64,000 bases of DNA, taken from contig JAKSZT010053837.1 of assembly GCA_026826555.1 (NCBI GenBank), forward strand, positions 574,770-638,769. Direction: 5' to 3'. The DNA comes from Tolypeutes matacus. Its lineage: Eukaryota; Chordata; Mammalia; Cingulata; Chlamyphoridae. A model generated the notes under the pieces. It had not been told where the DNA came from. It saw only the letters and a list, made by a program, of their open reading frames with translations, and searched no databases. Positions 45,001-56,700 of this stretch are shown here, in pieces (position 1 is the first letter of the stretch; each line of letters begins with the position of its first letter). The position numbers were made by a program, and so were the translations under genes.

Positions 45001-46223
45001 AGAAAATGTAATTATATGATATGGCGGTACTGTTTTAGAATTGACTAGAAAGAATACAAATTATGTGCTGCTTCCAGATAATAGCTGACCAGTTTGTTGG
45101 CTGGTAATATTTCATTTTAGCTCACCATGACTTTCAATATTCCCTGATGCATACTTCTCCTCATAGCCAATCAGTTGCCCAGGTACAGCTGTAATGTGGT
45201 CTTGATCTTACTGGTGATAGGGTGCCCTACTTGAGGTGTATGCCTTCGGATTTGGCTTTGTGACTCACCACTACTGATAGAAGTATGTGGAATGGTTTGG
45301 CTGCTGCTATATGGATGAGAATCACTATTCTGGGATGAAATTCCCTGATAGTATCAAGGTACTTCATTTGTGTGACTGGCTAAAAGAGATACTGAGAAAC
45401 TGGATGTGTTCACAGGTGAGGGGATATTGTGAAAACTGTATCACATAAGGAAAGAACAGATGAAGAATTCAGGTAAATTTAGCTAAATTTAGGTGAGACA
45501 TGGGAAAACAAGGGTGAATAAGGTGATGAAGGTTTTGTTCTCTGTGGTGTAGACTACTACAATTAAACACCTGAAACACATCATTACACTCATTTATTTA
45601 CACGTCGGGTTCTCGCTTCTTCAAAGCAAGTCTCATTTCTATTTCTAGACCTCCGGCCTCACCCACACTGTCTGAATGAAAAAAAGTAAATGAATGGGTA
45701 GGTCGAAAAGCAACCAGTCACTGAAAAATTTAAAGCATATACTGGATCACCGCAGGGTAAGGTGTTGTTAAAAATATTCAAGTATTAGGCCGATAAACTA
45801 GATGGCTTTTACGGTCCCTTCCAGCGCACTGATTCTAGGATCTTAATACGGTTGGTTCAAGTTTTCAGTGGGTGACGGTAACAGCTTTCCTGAACTCACA
45901 CCAACAAATCCTTTTGTTCACAAAATTAACTTAGGCCTATACCCTTAAACTCCTCTTTACTCAGGCTCGAGCAATGCCTTCAGCCCCCACAGCACACTTT
46001 CAAGTCCACCGCGCCCGCCCGCCGGCTCGCTCCACCCCACCTCCCTCATCTTCCGCGGCCTCTCCGCCTCGCTTCCCCTTTCCCGACACCCCTCAAGGTT
46101 GTGGTGGCGGCGCCCTCTCCTTTGCTCACCATCCGGCCGAAACTCGAACTCCAGAAACTCGTGTCCAAATTTGCCCTTGTGCCCTACGTAGTAGCGCAGG
46201 TAGAAATCGCTGGCCATAGACAT
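38906..46223 (-). CDS. MAGOHB: MAGOHB, exon junction complex core subunit, five exons, 148 aa, complete
   Basis: The MAGO protein pairs with RBM8A (Y14), locks EIF4A3 on spliced mRNA and takes part in splicing, export and nonsense-mediated decay. Exons on the minus strand are 46223-46130, 43975-43917, 43136-43026, 40474-40392 and 39005-38906 (94+59+111+83+100 = 447 nt = 148 codons plus stop). All boundaries are AG/GT and the phases close. The protein starts [20 protein letters not shown] and ends FKIKPI, the universally conserved MAGO fold. The human paralogue MAGOH begins MESDFYL, so the extra residues before ASDF favour MAGOHB. A second ATG (residue 3) is possible. The gene is intron-bearing, so it is not a retrocopy. 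KLRA lies downstream and STYK1 upstream, the known order around human MAGOHB. Confidence 0.97.
39780..39870 (+). repeat. L2-like fragment
   Basis: CAAATATTCATAAAGCACCTATTATGTGCTAGGCACTGG is the well-known L2 end motif. Confidence 0.7.
40392..40474 (-). CDS. MAGOHB: MAGOHB exon 4
   Basis: Acceptor TTTTTTTCAG and donor AAA|GTAAGT bound 83 nt that read [20 protein letters not shown] and LIDVNQS, the core beta-strand region of MAGO. Confidence 0.97.
40935..40962. repeat. (AAAAC)n simple repeat
   Basis: About five copies of AAAAC in MAGOHB intron 3. Confidence 0.9.
41040..41215 (-). repeat. MIR fragment
   Basis: ACTAAGTGTCAAACCCTGGTAC through TATTACTCTCATTTTACAAATGTGAAA is reversed MIR text in MAGOHB intron 3. 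Confidence 0.65.
43026..43136 (-). CDS. MAGOHB: MAGOHB exon 3
   Basis: A 111-nt exon in phase 0 at both ends. It reads [20 protein letters not shown] and continues [16 protein letters not shown]. The donor is ACAG|GTTCGT. Confidence 0.97.
43574..43689 (+). mobile_element. DAS SINE with target-site duplication in MAGOHB intron
   Basis: Head GGGAGTAGAGGTAGCTCAG, B-box-like GATTCAATCTCTGG, and a tail rich in AATAAT. It is flanked by AAATGAATTGCA at 43562-43573 and 43690-43701, an exact 12-bp duplication. It lies in MAGOHB intron 2. Confidence 0.94.
43917..43975 (-). CDS. MAGOHB: MAGOHB exon 2
   Basis: The 59-nt exon reads [19 protein letters not shown], ending on a codon boundary with donor AGAG|GTATGT. 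Confidence 0.97.
44330..44465 (-). repeat. MIR fragment
   Basis: TGGTTTTATTATCCCTACTCATGGGTG and AACTTGCCCAGGGTCACACAA are reversed MIR text in MAGOHB intron 1. Confidence 0.75.
44502..44945 (+). mobile_element. Composite DAS element in MAGOHB intron 1
   Basis: A DAS head (44502-44580) with B box GGTTCGATCCCC is followed by a second segment (AGCAAGATGATGACG, AGGTTCCTAGGATCGAATCCC) and a tail near 44900-44945. It contains two copies of the CAGGCC minisatellite unit. Confidence 0.85.
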
Positions 46224-46450
46224 CTTTGTCCCTGGAAAGCACGCGGAAGCCCAGGCAATGTGCCGCCCGGCGCCGGGCAGTGACGTCAGCCGCCAGGATA
46301 CGCTCGTCGTCGCGGCCGCGGCCCTTCCGCCTTCCGGTTGCTCTGTGAGCAGGAGGGCGGTGGCTCGCGGGAGAGCTCCCGAGGTGGTGAAGGGAGGCTA
46401 ACAGTGGTGTGAGCTGCTTTACGAAGGTCGCAAGCGCGTTATTTTTAAAC
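45960..46450 (-). promoter_or_regulatory. MAGOHB CpG-island promoter with CRE and ETS motifs
   Basis: The stretch is strongly CpG-rich, in contrast to the AT-rich surroundings. Upstream of the start codon it carries the full palindromic CRE TGACGTCA (46281-46288) and an ETS-type CTTCCGG (46331-46337). These are typical of housekeeping promoters. Confidence 0.85.
46130..46223 (-). CDS. MAGOHB: MAGOHB exon 1 with start codon
   Basis: ATG at 46223-46221, 31 codons plus one base, donor GATG|GTGAGC. The reading frame lies in the CpG island. An upstream in-frame ATG was not found before it. Confidence 0.96.
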
Positions 46451-47104
46451 ATAAATAGATCCAGTTTTATTAGCAGAAGACAAAAGTGTAAAAATATAGT
46501 AGTATACTTTTTGTGCGCTTAGAGCTAAGGATTGCAAGTCGCTTTAACTTTTCGAGTCTCTAAGCCTCGCGGCAATTCTGTGCGGTGATGTGGCTTTACT
46601 CCCCTTTGACTGAAGTGAGTGAAAGTAAAACCCAGAGTCAACGGCAGACTCGGAATATAACTCCTTTCCTCCGGTGTGATTACTAAGACGGCGCTTTTCT
46701 TTTTGGACAATGCTATTTTTCCGGCGTCTTGAAGCCTATAATAGAGACAAAGTAGAAAGAATCCTTCAAAGAAAGGTCTGAAGTTTTGAAAAGCACATTG
46801 CAACTGAAAATCCTAACAGTCTTTGAGTAAAAGCGTTCCTTTTAATAGCAGAAACTTCCAAGGTACTATACTCATTGTGTAAGCGTTCGCTTTTGATGGA
46901 CTGTGAAGTTTTGGCAGTTTAACTCAAGGTCAAATAATGGTTTAGCTCCCGTTTCTCACCTGATAGAACTAAATTGGTAAAGTGAAGGAAAGCTCCGTGA
47001 TAGGATGGTTTTGAAGACAGGGTGAGCTTTTATACAAAGTCTGGTTTTTAGATATTACAGATCATCCTTCTTTTACCAACATACAGAATTATCTTGTCTG
47101 TTCG

Positions 47105-47320
47105 GTGACCCTTTTAACCTTCATTGGAGTTTAGTAGAAAAAGTAGCACTCAGAAGACCTGGGATTCAGTACCAACAGTACTACTGCCTAACATTGGTCA
47201 AGTCAATATCTCTAAGTCTGTTTGTTCATCCATCAAATGGGTATACTGTAATCAACTTTGCCAAATTCACAGAATTGTTGATTGGAACAAATGGGGTAAT
47301 GTATGTGAAATAAGTTTTGA
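47105..47320 (+). repeat. MIR SINE
   Basis: AGAAGACCTGGGATTCAG, TTGGTCAAGTCAATATCTCT and TGTTCATCCATCAAATGGG are conserved MIR segments. Confidence 0.7.
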
Positions 47321-47339
47321 AATTTATAAAACTTTATAT

Positions 47340-47790
47340 AATGTATTTCAACAAGCATTTCCTAATTGTCAGAACCAGCTGGACACTGGTAATAAAAAGA
47401 AAGCCTTTTGCACTTGTAATCTAGAAGAGAAAATAAACATGGAGGCAAATAAAAGCACAAGGGAGCAATTGCTATAATAAACATGTTTATGCTGGTAGTT
47501 CAGCAGAGGAGCAAGTGTACTGGAGAGAGGGAAGTTAAAGAAAGGAGGTATCAGGGAAGGCTTATAGAAAGAGGTGCTATTTGAATTGGACGTTTAAGGA
47601 TAAGTTCAGTGTATATTCAGTGGGATGGAATGGCCTGGGCAAAGGCAGAGGGGTATGAAAATACTTGTTTTGGAAAAGTCAAGAAATGTAATACAGCTAG
47701 AACATAAGATTCATGGAAGTAGAATGACCAGAAAGGCCAACTGGGCCATTTTATGTTGGACCTTATGAATAAGGTATTAGCATATAACTG
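47340..47790 (+). repeat. L2 LINE 3' fragment
   Basis: Sequence such as TTCAACAAGCATTTCCTAATTG, AGGGAAGGCTTATAGAAAGAGG and GGCCTGGGCAAAGGCAGAGG follows the L2 consensus order. Confidence 0.7.
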
Positions 47791-48075
47791 TTACTATAGA
47801 AGTATAGAAAATGTATTCAGTGCCTTTTATTATAGGCCACCATTGTGGAAAATACATAAGAAATGGAAATCACCATCCCTTACTACTAGAGGACTAACCA
47901 TTCCAGTTTTCCCAACACTGTAAGGTTTCCTAAGATGCAAGACTTTAAGTTTTAAAACCTGGAAAATCCCAAACAGGGATGAGGTGGTTACTGTACTTAC
48001 CACATGAATAACCCACTGAAATTTGACCACAATATTCCATTCGTCTCTGAAATATTGACTAATCCATTTGGTTTG

Positions 48076-48522
48076 TGTGGTGGTTTGGAGTTATGCCCAG
48101 AAAAAAAATATGTTTTAAAATTAATCCATTCTTCTAGGTGTGAACCCATTGATGAGTTTTCTTCGGTTAAGGTGTGGTCCAACTCAATCAGGATGGATCT
48201 TACTCCTATTACTGGAGTCCTTGGTAAGCAGAATGAAATTCACCCAGAAAGTAAAGCCATGGGAAGCAAGAAGCTGAAGGTCAACACAACCCGGAAGAAA
48301 GGGTGAGGCCTGAAGAGGCCGCCATGTGCGTGATTGCACATGGACCAAGGATCAGTGGCAGCCAGCTCCAGTATGCCACTTTTGGGGAAGAAAGCATCAC
48401 CTTGATGATGCCTTGTTCCAAATAAAGACTTCTAGACCAAAAACCCAACAGTCAATAAATTCCCATTGTTTAAGCCAACCCATTGCATGATGTTTGCTTG
48501 AGCAGTCAAGGAAACTAAAACA
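48076..48522 (+). mobile_element. Solo LTR, MaLR/ERVL-like, with 5-bp duplication
   Basis: The 447-bp element starts TGTGGTGG and ends AACTAAAACA, so it has TG...CA ends. It is bracketed by the exact 5-bp repeat GTTTG (48071-48075 and 48523-48527). An AATAAA-containing part near 48420-48460 and the GTTTAAGCCAACCCATTGCA region are shared with the longer LTR at 55373. Only an LTR is present and no viral coding region. Confidence 0.9.
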
Positions 48523-48776
48523 GTTTGGTTTCCATGGGAAACCTCATTCATTATCTCTAGATTTCATAATTTCCTTCAGATTTTTGGCACATGTGCCAGT
48601 GTTCATCTTCATGTCTATCTAAAGAGACCTATGGATACTAGAGTTGACTATATAAATGGAGCTTATGGAATATAAAAAGTTTCAAGTCTTTATTAATGGC
48701 CTAGTTTGGTCTTTACCTTCCTAAAAAGCCTTCTAAGCTCAAGACTAAGCCCCTCTAGCCCTACCTGTTTTGTTTT

Positions 48777-48862
48777 TTTTTTAGGTACTGGGGCCAGAAA
48801 TTGAAACTGGGACCTCGTATGTGGGAAGCAGGTGCTTAACCACTGAGCCACATCGGCTTCCC
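48777..48862 (-). mobile_element. DAS SINE, first of a pair
   Basis: In reverse orientation a head GGGAAGCCGATGTGGCTCAG and a B-box-like tract, with a T-run at 48773-48782 as the tail. Confidence 0.85.
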
Positions 48863-48892
48863 TGAGTTGGTTTTCTCGTTTGTTTGCTTGTT

Positions 48893-48985
48893 TGTCCTTT
48901 GTCTTTAGGAGGCACCAAGGACCAAACCCAGGACCTTCCCATCTGGAAAGCAGGCGCTCAACTGCTTGAGCCACATCCGCTCCTA
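48893..48985 (-). mobile_element. DAS SINE, second of a pair
   Basis: A second reverse copy begins GGAGCGGATGTGGCTCAAGC with B box GGTTTGGTCCTTGG. The two lie 30 bp apart. Confidence 0.85.
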
Positions 48986-49254
48986 GCCCTACATGTTTTT
49001 ATGATATAATATGAAAATATATTTACTCAACTCTTCATATTTTAAACTAAAAGATAATGCCAAAATGTGTATTTCTCAAATCATGATAAAGATTGCAAAG
49101 TGATAAAGCATTTGTGATTTGTGGTCTTCTTGGATGCTACCCAACAACAATGTAGAAATATTTTTTTTGGCAACCAAGCACTTGAAATGAAGATAGAGTG
49201 ACCAAAGAACTGAATATTTAATGTTTACATACATTGAATTTTTATTAATCTACT

Positions 49255-49310
49255 TTAATGTTTAAGTAGCCACATGTGGCTAGTGCCTACTGTGGTGGAT
49301 ATGCAATGAT
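49255..49310 (+). mobile_element. hAT-like fragment
   Basis: AGTAGCCACATGTGGCTAGTGCCTA matches the half-element at 37485-37620. Confidence 0.55.
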
Positions 49311-49329
49311 ATAAGACCTTTTTTTTTTT

Positions 49330-51283
49330 TTTTTTTCCACATTTTTACTTGGACTGGGAATTGTGAAAATATTTTGTAAATGTGTTTCAATCTCAGTTGC
49401 TATAGGCTTCACATTAGGGCATACTTACTGGTATCAACACAATTTACTTAGGAAAATAAATGTTGAGCTACTTAAATGAAGTCAAATAAAAATCTGTTAT
49501 TTGGATTACTCTTTCCACCTTTGTTAACACAACCTATCTTTTGTCAACTTCAAAGCACCCTTGTGAAATAGGTAATAAATAAGCATTTGGTTTCCAACTC
49601 CAATGGAAATTGAGACTCAATGATTTAATGAGATACACTATATTCAATTTGACAAAATAATGATTTTCCACTACATTTTTTTTAAAGTTTTTCCTTTCAG
49701 GTCAGGGGACTATGGTCAGAGATGGTTCTTTCTTATAATTATGTATTTTATCCTTAAAATGTTCTGCTGAGTTTTCTGACATCTAAAATTCTCTCTTCCT
49801 TTGATCTTTTTCATGTATTCACACCTCTTTTTGTCTTTTTGCCTCTCTGTTTAAAATTATCAGATCATTCCTACTTCCAATTTTCAGAAACATGTACTAA
49901 CTTTCCTGTGATAAACATTAGCAATCATAGTCTTTTACTCTCATTTGTTTTATGTTATCAATAACTTTTGAATAGTTTTGATTTTGTATTTACAAGACAG
50001 AAGATGTCTGGGCTATTTCATTCAATTAAATAGATCAGAGGAATAAAGCAAAAATAGTATATGGTCAAAAATAACATTCTCAGCTGTTTTTTTTAAAAAA
50101 GCCAGAATGAGATGGTCTTTCAGTCCTTATTCCATCCATCTATCCTTATCTTCTTTCTTCTGTAATAGTCTTCCCTATGGAATTTTAACCATATCTGTCT
50201 TTTTAGTCACTCAGTGGTTTTACTTTTTAAATAAGAGAACTGCTATCATGCAGAAACACCAAAATTTCCACATCATTCCTTCTCAGATATGTGCATGTAT
50301 GGTGAGCACTTGGAGCTATTTCTAGATTATCATAGTATGATCTATTTCATTTCATTTTTTAAACATTTTTCTAGCATACAGCAATATTATATGCTTCTAG
50401 CACATCTCATAACCACTAATTCTTATGTTCAAAACAACAACAAAAAACAGTCTGTTAAATTAAGCACAGTAGCTGTCCTTCTGGTCTTCCATTGTATTTT
50501 ATACTTGTTTTGTTTGAGTTATTGTAAACAAAAATCTTAAGAAAAAATATTACAGCAATATTAAGATTAATAAAATACTATCCATTAACTTACTTACTGT
50601 TTCTTTTTTAAAAATGGTGAAAAATCCCCACTGTTACTCAATTTTAACAACACAATACCTAAATCTAGCATAAAAATACTAGAGTTCTGCATGAGCATTT
50701 GAGAACTATTGGTTCAGACTATTCCAAGTTAAACTATGTTATCAAGTTTCCATTAGACACTGTATCCAGGTAGGTATTTTCACAGCTGCTAGGTAAGTTG
50801 GAAATTTCTTAACAATAAGGCATAGATTGGACAAACAAGATTGAGGGAGGCAGGAATCAAAATAAGAAAACAAATCTTAGCCTGGATTAAATGATAAATA
50901 TCTTAATTATTTTTCCATTCATTGGCCTCCATTAATTTTCATTCATTTGACTGACAGACCAAAGATGCCAGAAATATAATTGCCCTTTTGGAAAAAACAT
51001 GGTCAAGTGAGTGAAACACCAAGTTTTCTTAAGAGTAAACAATTACTGTATCCAGTTTCTCAGACCAGGCCAGAAAAAAAATATTTGGGATAAAAATTTT
51101 AAATAGCAATTGTCTGCTGCTTTCTACCCTACCAAATCAAATGCAAATGTACAGCGTGAAAGAGCAGTGCCACATTTCACCTCATGCCACTCTGTCCCTA
51201 ATTCGCCATGCTCCAACCACACGTTTCCATGCATTTCCTCATACCCACTGTGCTGCTTCTTGCCTCAAGATTTCACATTCAGA
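49330..51283. other. Unassigned intergenic stretch
   Basis: AT-rich DNA between MAGOHB and STYK1 with no gene or intact repeat that I recognise. Confidence 0.35.
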
Positions 51284-51284
51284 G

Positions 51285-51459
51285 GGAGCAGGTGTGGCTC
51301 AAGCATTTGGGCACCCACCTCCCACATGGGAGATCCCTGGTTCGGTTCCCAGAGCCTCCTAAAGAAAACGAGCTGACCCAATGAGCATATACAATGAGCT
51401 GATGCAATGAGCAGACACAACGAGCAGGGAGTAGATGTGGCTCAAGCAGTTGGGCACAA
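51285..51459 (+). mobile_element. DAS SINE, composite copy with target-site duplication
   Basis: A DAS head (51285-51360) with B box GGTTCGGTTCCC is followed by short repeats of CAATGAGCA and a partial second head (GGGAGTAGATGTGGCTCAAG at 51428). The repeat AAGATTTCACAxTCAGAG flanks it at 51268 and 51460 with one mismatch. Confidence 0.88.
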
Positions 51460-52940
51460 AAGATTTCACACTCAGAGCCCTTCTTAAGGCTCTTTTTGTC
51501 TGGCTTAATTACCCATCCCCAAGGCTTCAGTTTAAATGCCATTTCTTCTTAGGGGTTCCCATTATATTCTCTTCTATACTTTTTTAGAATAGAAGAAGGG
51601 GTCCTCTTCTTCTATACTTTTTTCTTCAAAGAATTTAACACAATTTATAATTAACAAATACCCACAGAAATAAATATATAATGTCTCTTTAACCTTCTAG
51701 ACTGTAAGCAAAAGTGTCCTGTTTTTTTATCCCATAGCACAGTATGTGGCACAGTAGGCTCTAGCACTCAATTTTTTTTTAAAGTTTTTGAATAAATACT
51801 CTGTAAGTTAGACTTAAGTGAACTGCTGAGAGGCAACAATGGGATTCCATAGGACTTTCTCATTATTTTGGACATTCTACATTCCTTCTCTCTATTGCCA
51901 CTTACCACCCATTGACATCCCGACTAGTCGCTGTGGCATTTCCACAGGTGCAAGCATCATTATTCAGTTTGCTGACTCATCATGACTTCATCAGGATTCC
52001 AACTTATATAAGTTTTCATCTGCCAGTCATCTTTCCAATAGGAGTCTTAGCTGTCTCTCGCAGAGTACCTATTCTATTCATAGAGCACCATGTTCTCCTG
52101 AATTGTCATTATCATGCTAGTCTCAGTATTTTGAAATCATGGGGGACTACTATCACCCTTCAGAATCTCACAGAAAAAGGATGACTTCATCATTTAGTCA
52201 TGTAATATTTGTATTACCATCTGTAGGCATGTCGTGCCTTGCAGTGTGACTGATAGACCACTGTTCTTTTCTTGGCCCCGGTAGACTTTTAAATGAAAAA
52301 GATGCAAAGAGTCCCAGGAGAGGGAGGGGGAAAGAGAGGAAACTAATATTTATTTAGCATGTATTATGTGCCAGATACTGTATACATATACACACTCATT
52401 CATTCCGCACAACAACCCTGTGAGGTAGGTGTTCTGCCCATTTTACACAGAAGGAATCTCTTTGCTTGTCTGTTGTCTCTTCACATTTTCTGTTGACATT
52501 AACTTCCATTTATTTACTTTTATCATTTCTAGTGTAGAGGCTTTGGCAGCTGTGTGCCAAAGAAATCTATAGTCACTCAAAAAAATTTTAATGAAATGTA
52601 TGGGTGACAAAATGAGAAGCCATCATTCCTCCTCAGATTACATCCCTTTCTAGCCCTTGTTAAAGACTGTCTGAGCTACTAACCCTTCTCACTTAGTCTC
52701 TTTGTTTCCTATTTATTAAATATGCACACTTGGCATTTTAATCACTGACAACTTTGACTCTCTAAGCTCAGTCTCCTTAGTCTTACAGGGACTAGGAGGT
52801 TTGCCTGATGAACAATATGTATCAAATGTCATTCATGAATTGACTCCTTCAAGCTTCTAATTAAAAGCAGTACCATAGGACTCACCTATTTCAAAATTAG
52901 ATAAAAGGGATCATCTTTTTCTTATCTATACCCAAGGGGA
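51460..52940. other. Intergenic DNA with a MIR/L2-like piece
   Basis: The stretch near 52340-52450 (TATTATGTGCCAGATACTG, AACCCTGTGAGGTAGGTGTTC, TGCCCATTTTACACAG) is an old MIR or L2 fragment. No gene is recognised in the remainder. Confidence 0.5.
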
Positions 52941-53552
52941 AACTCAGAAGTTTTATTTCATGGTTCTTCACCTGCCCCACATGAAGGAACCAGGACTGAA
53001 GAACTTTATGTCCTTCCTCCCCTCATCACATCCTTCTCTTCACAGGATGGCTTTGGTCCACACCTATACACTTCAGCAAAGAACATGTTTAATTTTCTTT
53101 CTCCCCATCCCTTCAATGGCTTCCAGTTCCCTCATTTGATTCCAGTTTCTCTGGACTTTATGATAGTCTAGATAAACATGATACAGGAGGAACCTAGTCT
53201 GGGGTGGGAAGGAACCAGCTTATTTGTGCCATGACCCAATACACACTGCAGATTTCCAACACCTCCTTGTAGTGACACTACCCACCACTTCCACTCTGAC
53301 TCTGTTAGACGGTCTTGAGGATTGGAAGAGCAGAAATGAGGCTGACAGTATTTCTCAGCCTCAAGGTCATGGGGTGTAAATGGTCTCAGTCACCATCATT
53401 TTCAGGTTCCTGGGGAAATGTATGGGGGAAGACCCAGGTTCCATGTCCCATTTCTCCCTTTATGTCCCACTAGAAAGTCCACTCTCTGTTCTTGGATGAA
53501 TTGGTTCCAAGAGCATAGGATCACCCATGAATGTTTCTTGCCTGGAGGCTCC
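52940..53552 (-). terminator. STYK1: Candidate STYK1 3' UTR and poly(A) signal
   Basis: On the minus strand the first AATAAA after the stop lies at 52957-52952, about 600 bases downstream. The UTR limit is inferred from this signal only. Confidence 0.4.
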
Positions 53553-53757
53553 TCAGAGGATGCTGTAGTTGTAGGAGAGGCTCTCCACGCTGATGCCTGC
53601 CACAGCAGCGTACAGTTCAGGCACCACTAACTCTGGCACTTGCAACACGGCCTTGTCATCTGCAGTTCGAGCAGCAGCTTCGAGGCGCAAGCGAAGCTCT
53701 CTAGGTGAAGGGCGGCTGTCCTCACTCCAGCGCCAGCAGGACTTCATAAGATTATAC
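53553..53757 (-). CDS. STYK1: STYK1 last coding exon
   Basis: Acceptor TTCCTTTTCAG finishes a split Met codon; 67 residues then run to TGA. It contains the CW..RPSPRE motif of kinase subdomain XI and the conserved STYK1 tail. Confidence 0.95.
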
Positions 53758-56700
53758 CTGAAAAGGAAACAAGAGAAACTGACTTCCCTGGTGAAGCAAA
53801 TGTATAAGGAACACATCCCTTTCCAAATAAACCTTAACAAAAAATTTTGCAATCCTCTACTTTCTTTGCCCTGTCCCTCATATTCTTCCCAGAGGTGAAT
53901 GACATTCCTTCTCATCCTCTTACTATCAAGTCTCTCAACATCATTTTTTCAACAGAACCCAAGATTTATCAAACTACAACCAGTACGACAGAAGAGGTTT
54001 TTCATTTTACAGCCAATCACTCTTTCAGAAGTTAAATGTTCTCATCTTTAGCTTTTATTAACTTGCAACATTCCAGATCATTGCTGTAACTTGTCTACCA
54101 GTAAAAGCTACATTACAGCCAGGAAAATAAGAAGTTATGGAATAATGTAATTTATGCTAATCTCATATAATATGATCAGATGCTTCTGTCTGTAAATCTA
54201 GATCATTTTCCTCCTTTATAATTTAGCTTAAATCTAACTTCTCTAGGAAGTTCTCTTAAGATAACATTATTTACCACTTTTAATCTGTCTTTTCTTCAGT
54301 CCAACCTACAGAGAATTTATAATGTAGTCTGTTTTGAAACACTTTTCATCATGTCCCATTCCTGCTCCAGAACCTACAGTGGTTTCCCATTGCTTCCCAT
54401 ACAAGTCCACATCTTACCCTCTAGCTTCTCTACCTCATAGCCCTGCCTAACTGAACCCCTCTCCTCCAGCCAAATCAGTGTCTTGATATGGCCCTCGATG
54501 TGGTGACTAACACCCAACCTGCCTTTGCTTGCACCATCCTCAGTTCTTTGAATCTCCTCTTTGTTCTCTGCAGGCCTGGTTTAAATCTCAACATCTCTGT
54601 AAAACCTTCCCTTATAAATCTCAACCTAATCTGTTTCCTGCATTCACAGATGTATCAATGAGATTTTGTAAATGATATTACTTTAATAATACTTCCAACA
54701 TTTACCAAGAACTTATTATATGAAGATATGGTAATGGGATTTAAAACACATTGTTTCACTTTAGCCTCACAATAAATTTGAGGTGGGATTATTATTATCC
54801 CCACTTTAACAGAAAAAAACAATGTATTGAAAAGATAAACAATTTGCCCAAGACCACACAGTTAGTAAGTAGCAGGGCTAGGACTGGATTCTATGTCTTT
54901 TTAACACTAAGACATGAAACTGAGCTCTTAACCCTTCTGCTATATTGCCTCACACTTTATGTTATTTTCATAATGTTTCAGATTTCTGCTCATCGAAATG
55001 CTAAGTTCTTCAAAATTAGGTACTTTGTCAGTTTTCTGTCTCTCTCTTTAGTGTCAAGGACAGCCTTTACACATAGTAACCCTGAAATAAATATTTGTCA
55101 GCAATTTCATTCCAGTATATTCAACTAGCATCACCTTAGACATATATGTGTATATGTATATATAGTCATATCAACCATTTATAGTTTGCCTAATACAGTA
55201 ACTATTAATTGTATACGAATTGAAGTGCTAAAAATTTATTTCTTGAGTGCTAAAATACTTACAAAATATCAAGAATTCCTACAGAAATGTTTATTAATAC
55301 ATCATGTCATCTCCTGCCCTCTTAAAGTAATTTAATCTTTTCTTAAGTTCTATAACAATCCTTTTTTCTACTTGTCCTGATTTGAGTCATTTGTGGACCC
55401 CAGAAAATTATGTTCTTAAGCGCATCCATTCCTTTATGTGTAAGCCTATTTTATGTGGGACCTTTTTGCTAGATTCAGTTAACTTTTGATCAGATGACTT
55501 TTGATCAGATCGAATTAGGGCCTTTAATTAGATTATGTCAGTGAGGTATCACCCAGGTTGGATGTCAGCCCTCTTGCTGGAGTCTTATATAAGTGGAGAA
55601 CTGAAAGCAGAAACACACAGAGAAATACAGCTGCCATTTTGATCCTGCAATGTGAGAGAGAGGACTGCAGGATTGCCTAGAGCCGCAGAAAGACAGGTAA
55701 ACCCTGAGAGCTGAGTGAGAGGCCAGAGGCTGGAATCAACGGAACAGCCCAAAGCTAAAGAGGCCAGGAAGAGACAAGCCATATGACTGATTGCCCACAG
55801 CTGAGCTCAGGGAGAAGGTGCGCCTCCAGGTGAAAGCCCAGAGATCAGCCGCCATCTTGGTTTGCTACATGGCAGAAGTCCAGGATTGCTAGAAGCCAAC
55901 CTTTGGTGAGACAGAATCTTTGATAATTCCTTGATTTGGACATTTTCACAGCCTCAAAACTGTAAGCTTTTACCCTAATAAATTCCCTTTATAAAAGCCA
56001 ACTCATTTCTGAAATTTTGCCTTAGCAGTCCTGTAGCAAACTAAAACAGTACTTTATTGGTAATAAAATTCTTTGTGTCACTTTTAATTTTTCTAATTTT
56101 TTGCCACTAAATTGGTTCACCAGCTGTCCCTTTCCACTGACAATATGGTACCTTTCTTCTCCTTCCTTTCCAATTTCTTACTCCATTCTGGGTTGATTCT
56201 AATGTTTTGAGAGCTGGGAAATAGACAGTGAATAATTTTTTAAAAATTAAATATTAAAGCCAGTAAACTCTGAATGAGTAACTCTAGTGCTCATTCACTA
56301 GATTTTATGACAATAATCTTGTAACTGAAGCTACCAGAAGACTGACATTTGAATAAATAAAATACTGCTGCACTTGCATTCTATTTAGTCCTCTTCTTAT
56401 CTATTTTAGAAGCTTCCTGAGAAACTAAACTTTATCAGACTTAGATTCCGAATATAGTTCTCAGCAGTTGCCCCAACATTGTTTGTCTATATAAATTTAA
56501 GAGTAGAGTGTTTTATGGCTTGACTGGCCTAAGGCTATACATTAGCTCATAAAGGTAAGTCTGGGATCATCTGGGCCACTTTGAAAGAGGCATAATTGAA
56601 TGAGGAAGAAAACCGAAAACCTGGAGTGAGAGAAGAGCAGGACTTTTGAAAGTCACTTACATGGTATGTGTACAGCTACTGGGTTTCTTCATGATTTTCC

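Noticed and set aside
45957..46452. Plus-strand frames in the CpG island as a divergent gene
   Set aside because: CpG-rich DNA has few stops; the plus frames read the antisense of MAGOHB exon 1 and have no motif.
55585..55782. 65-codon minus-strand frame
   Set aside because: It lies wholly inside the solo LTR at 55373-56048.
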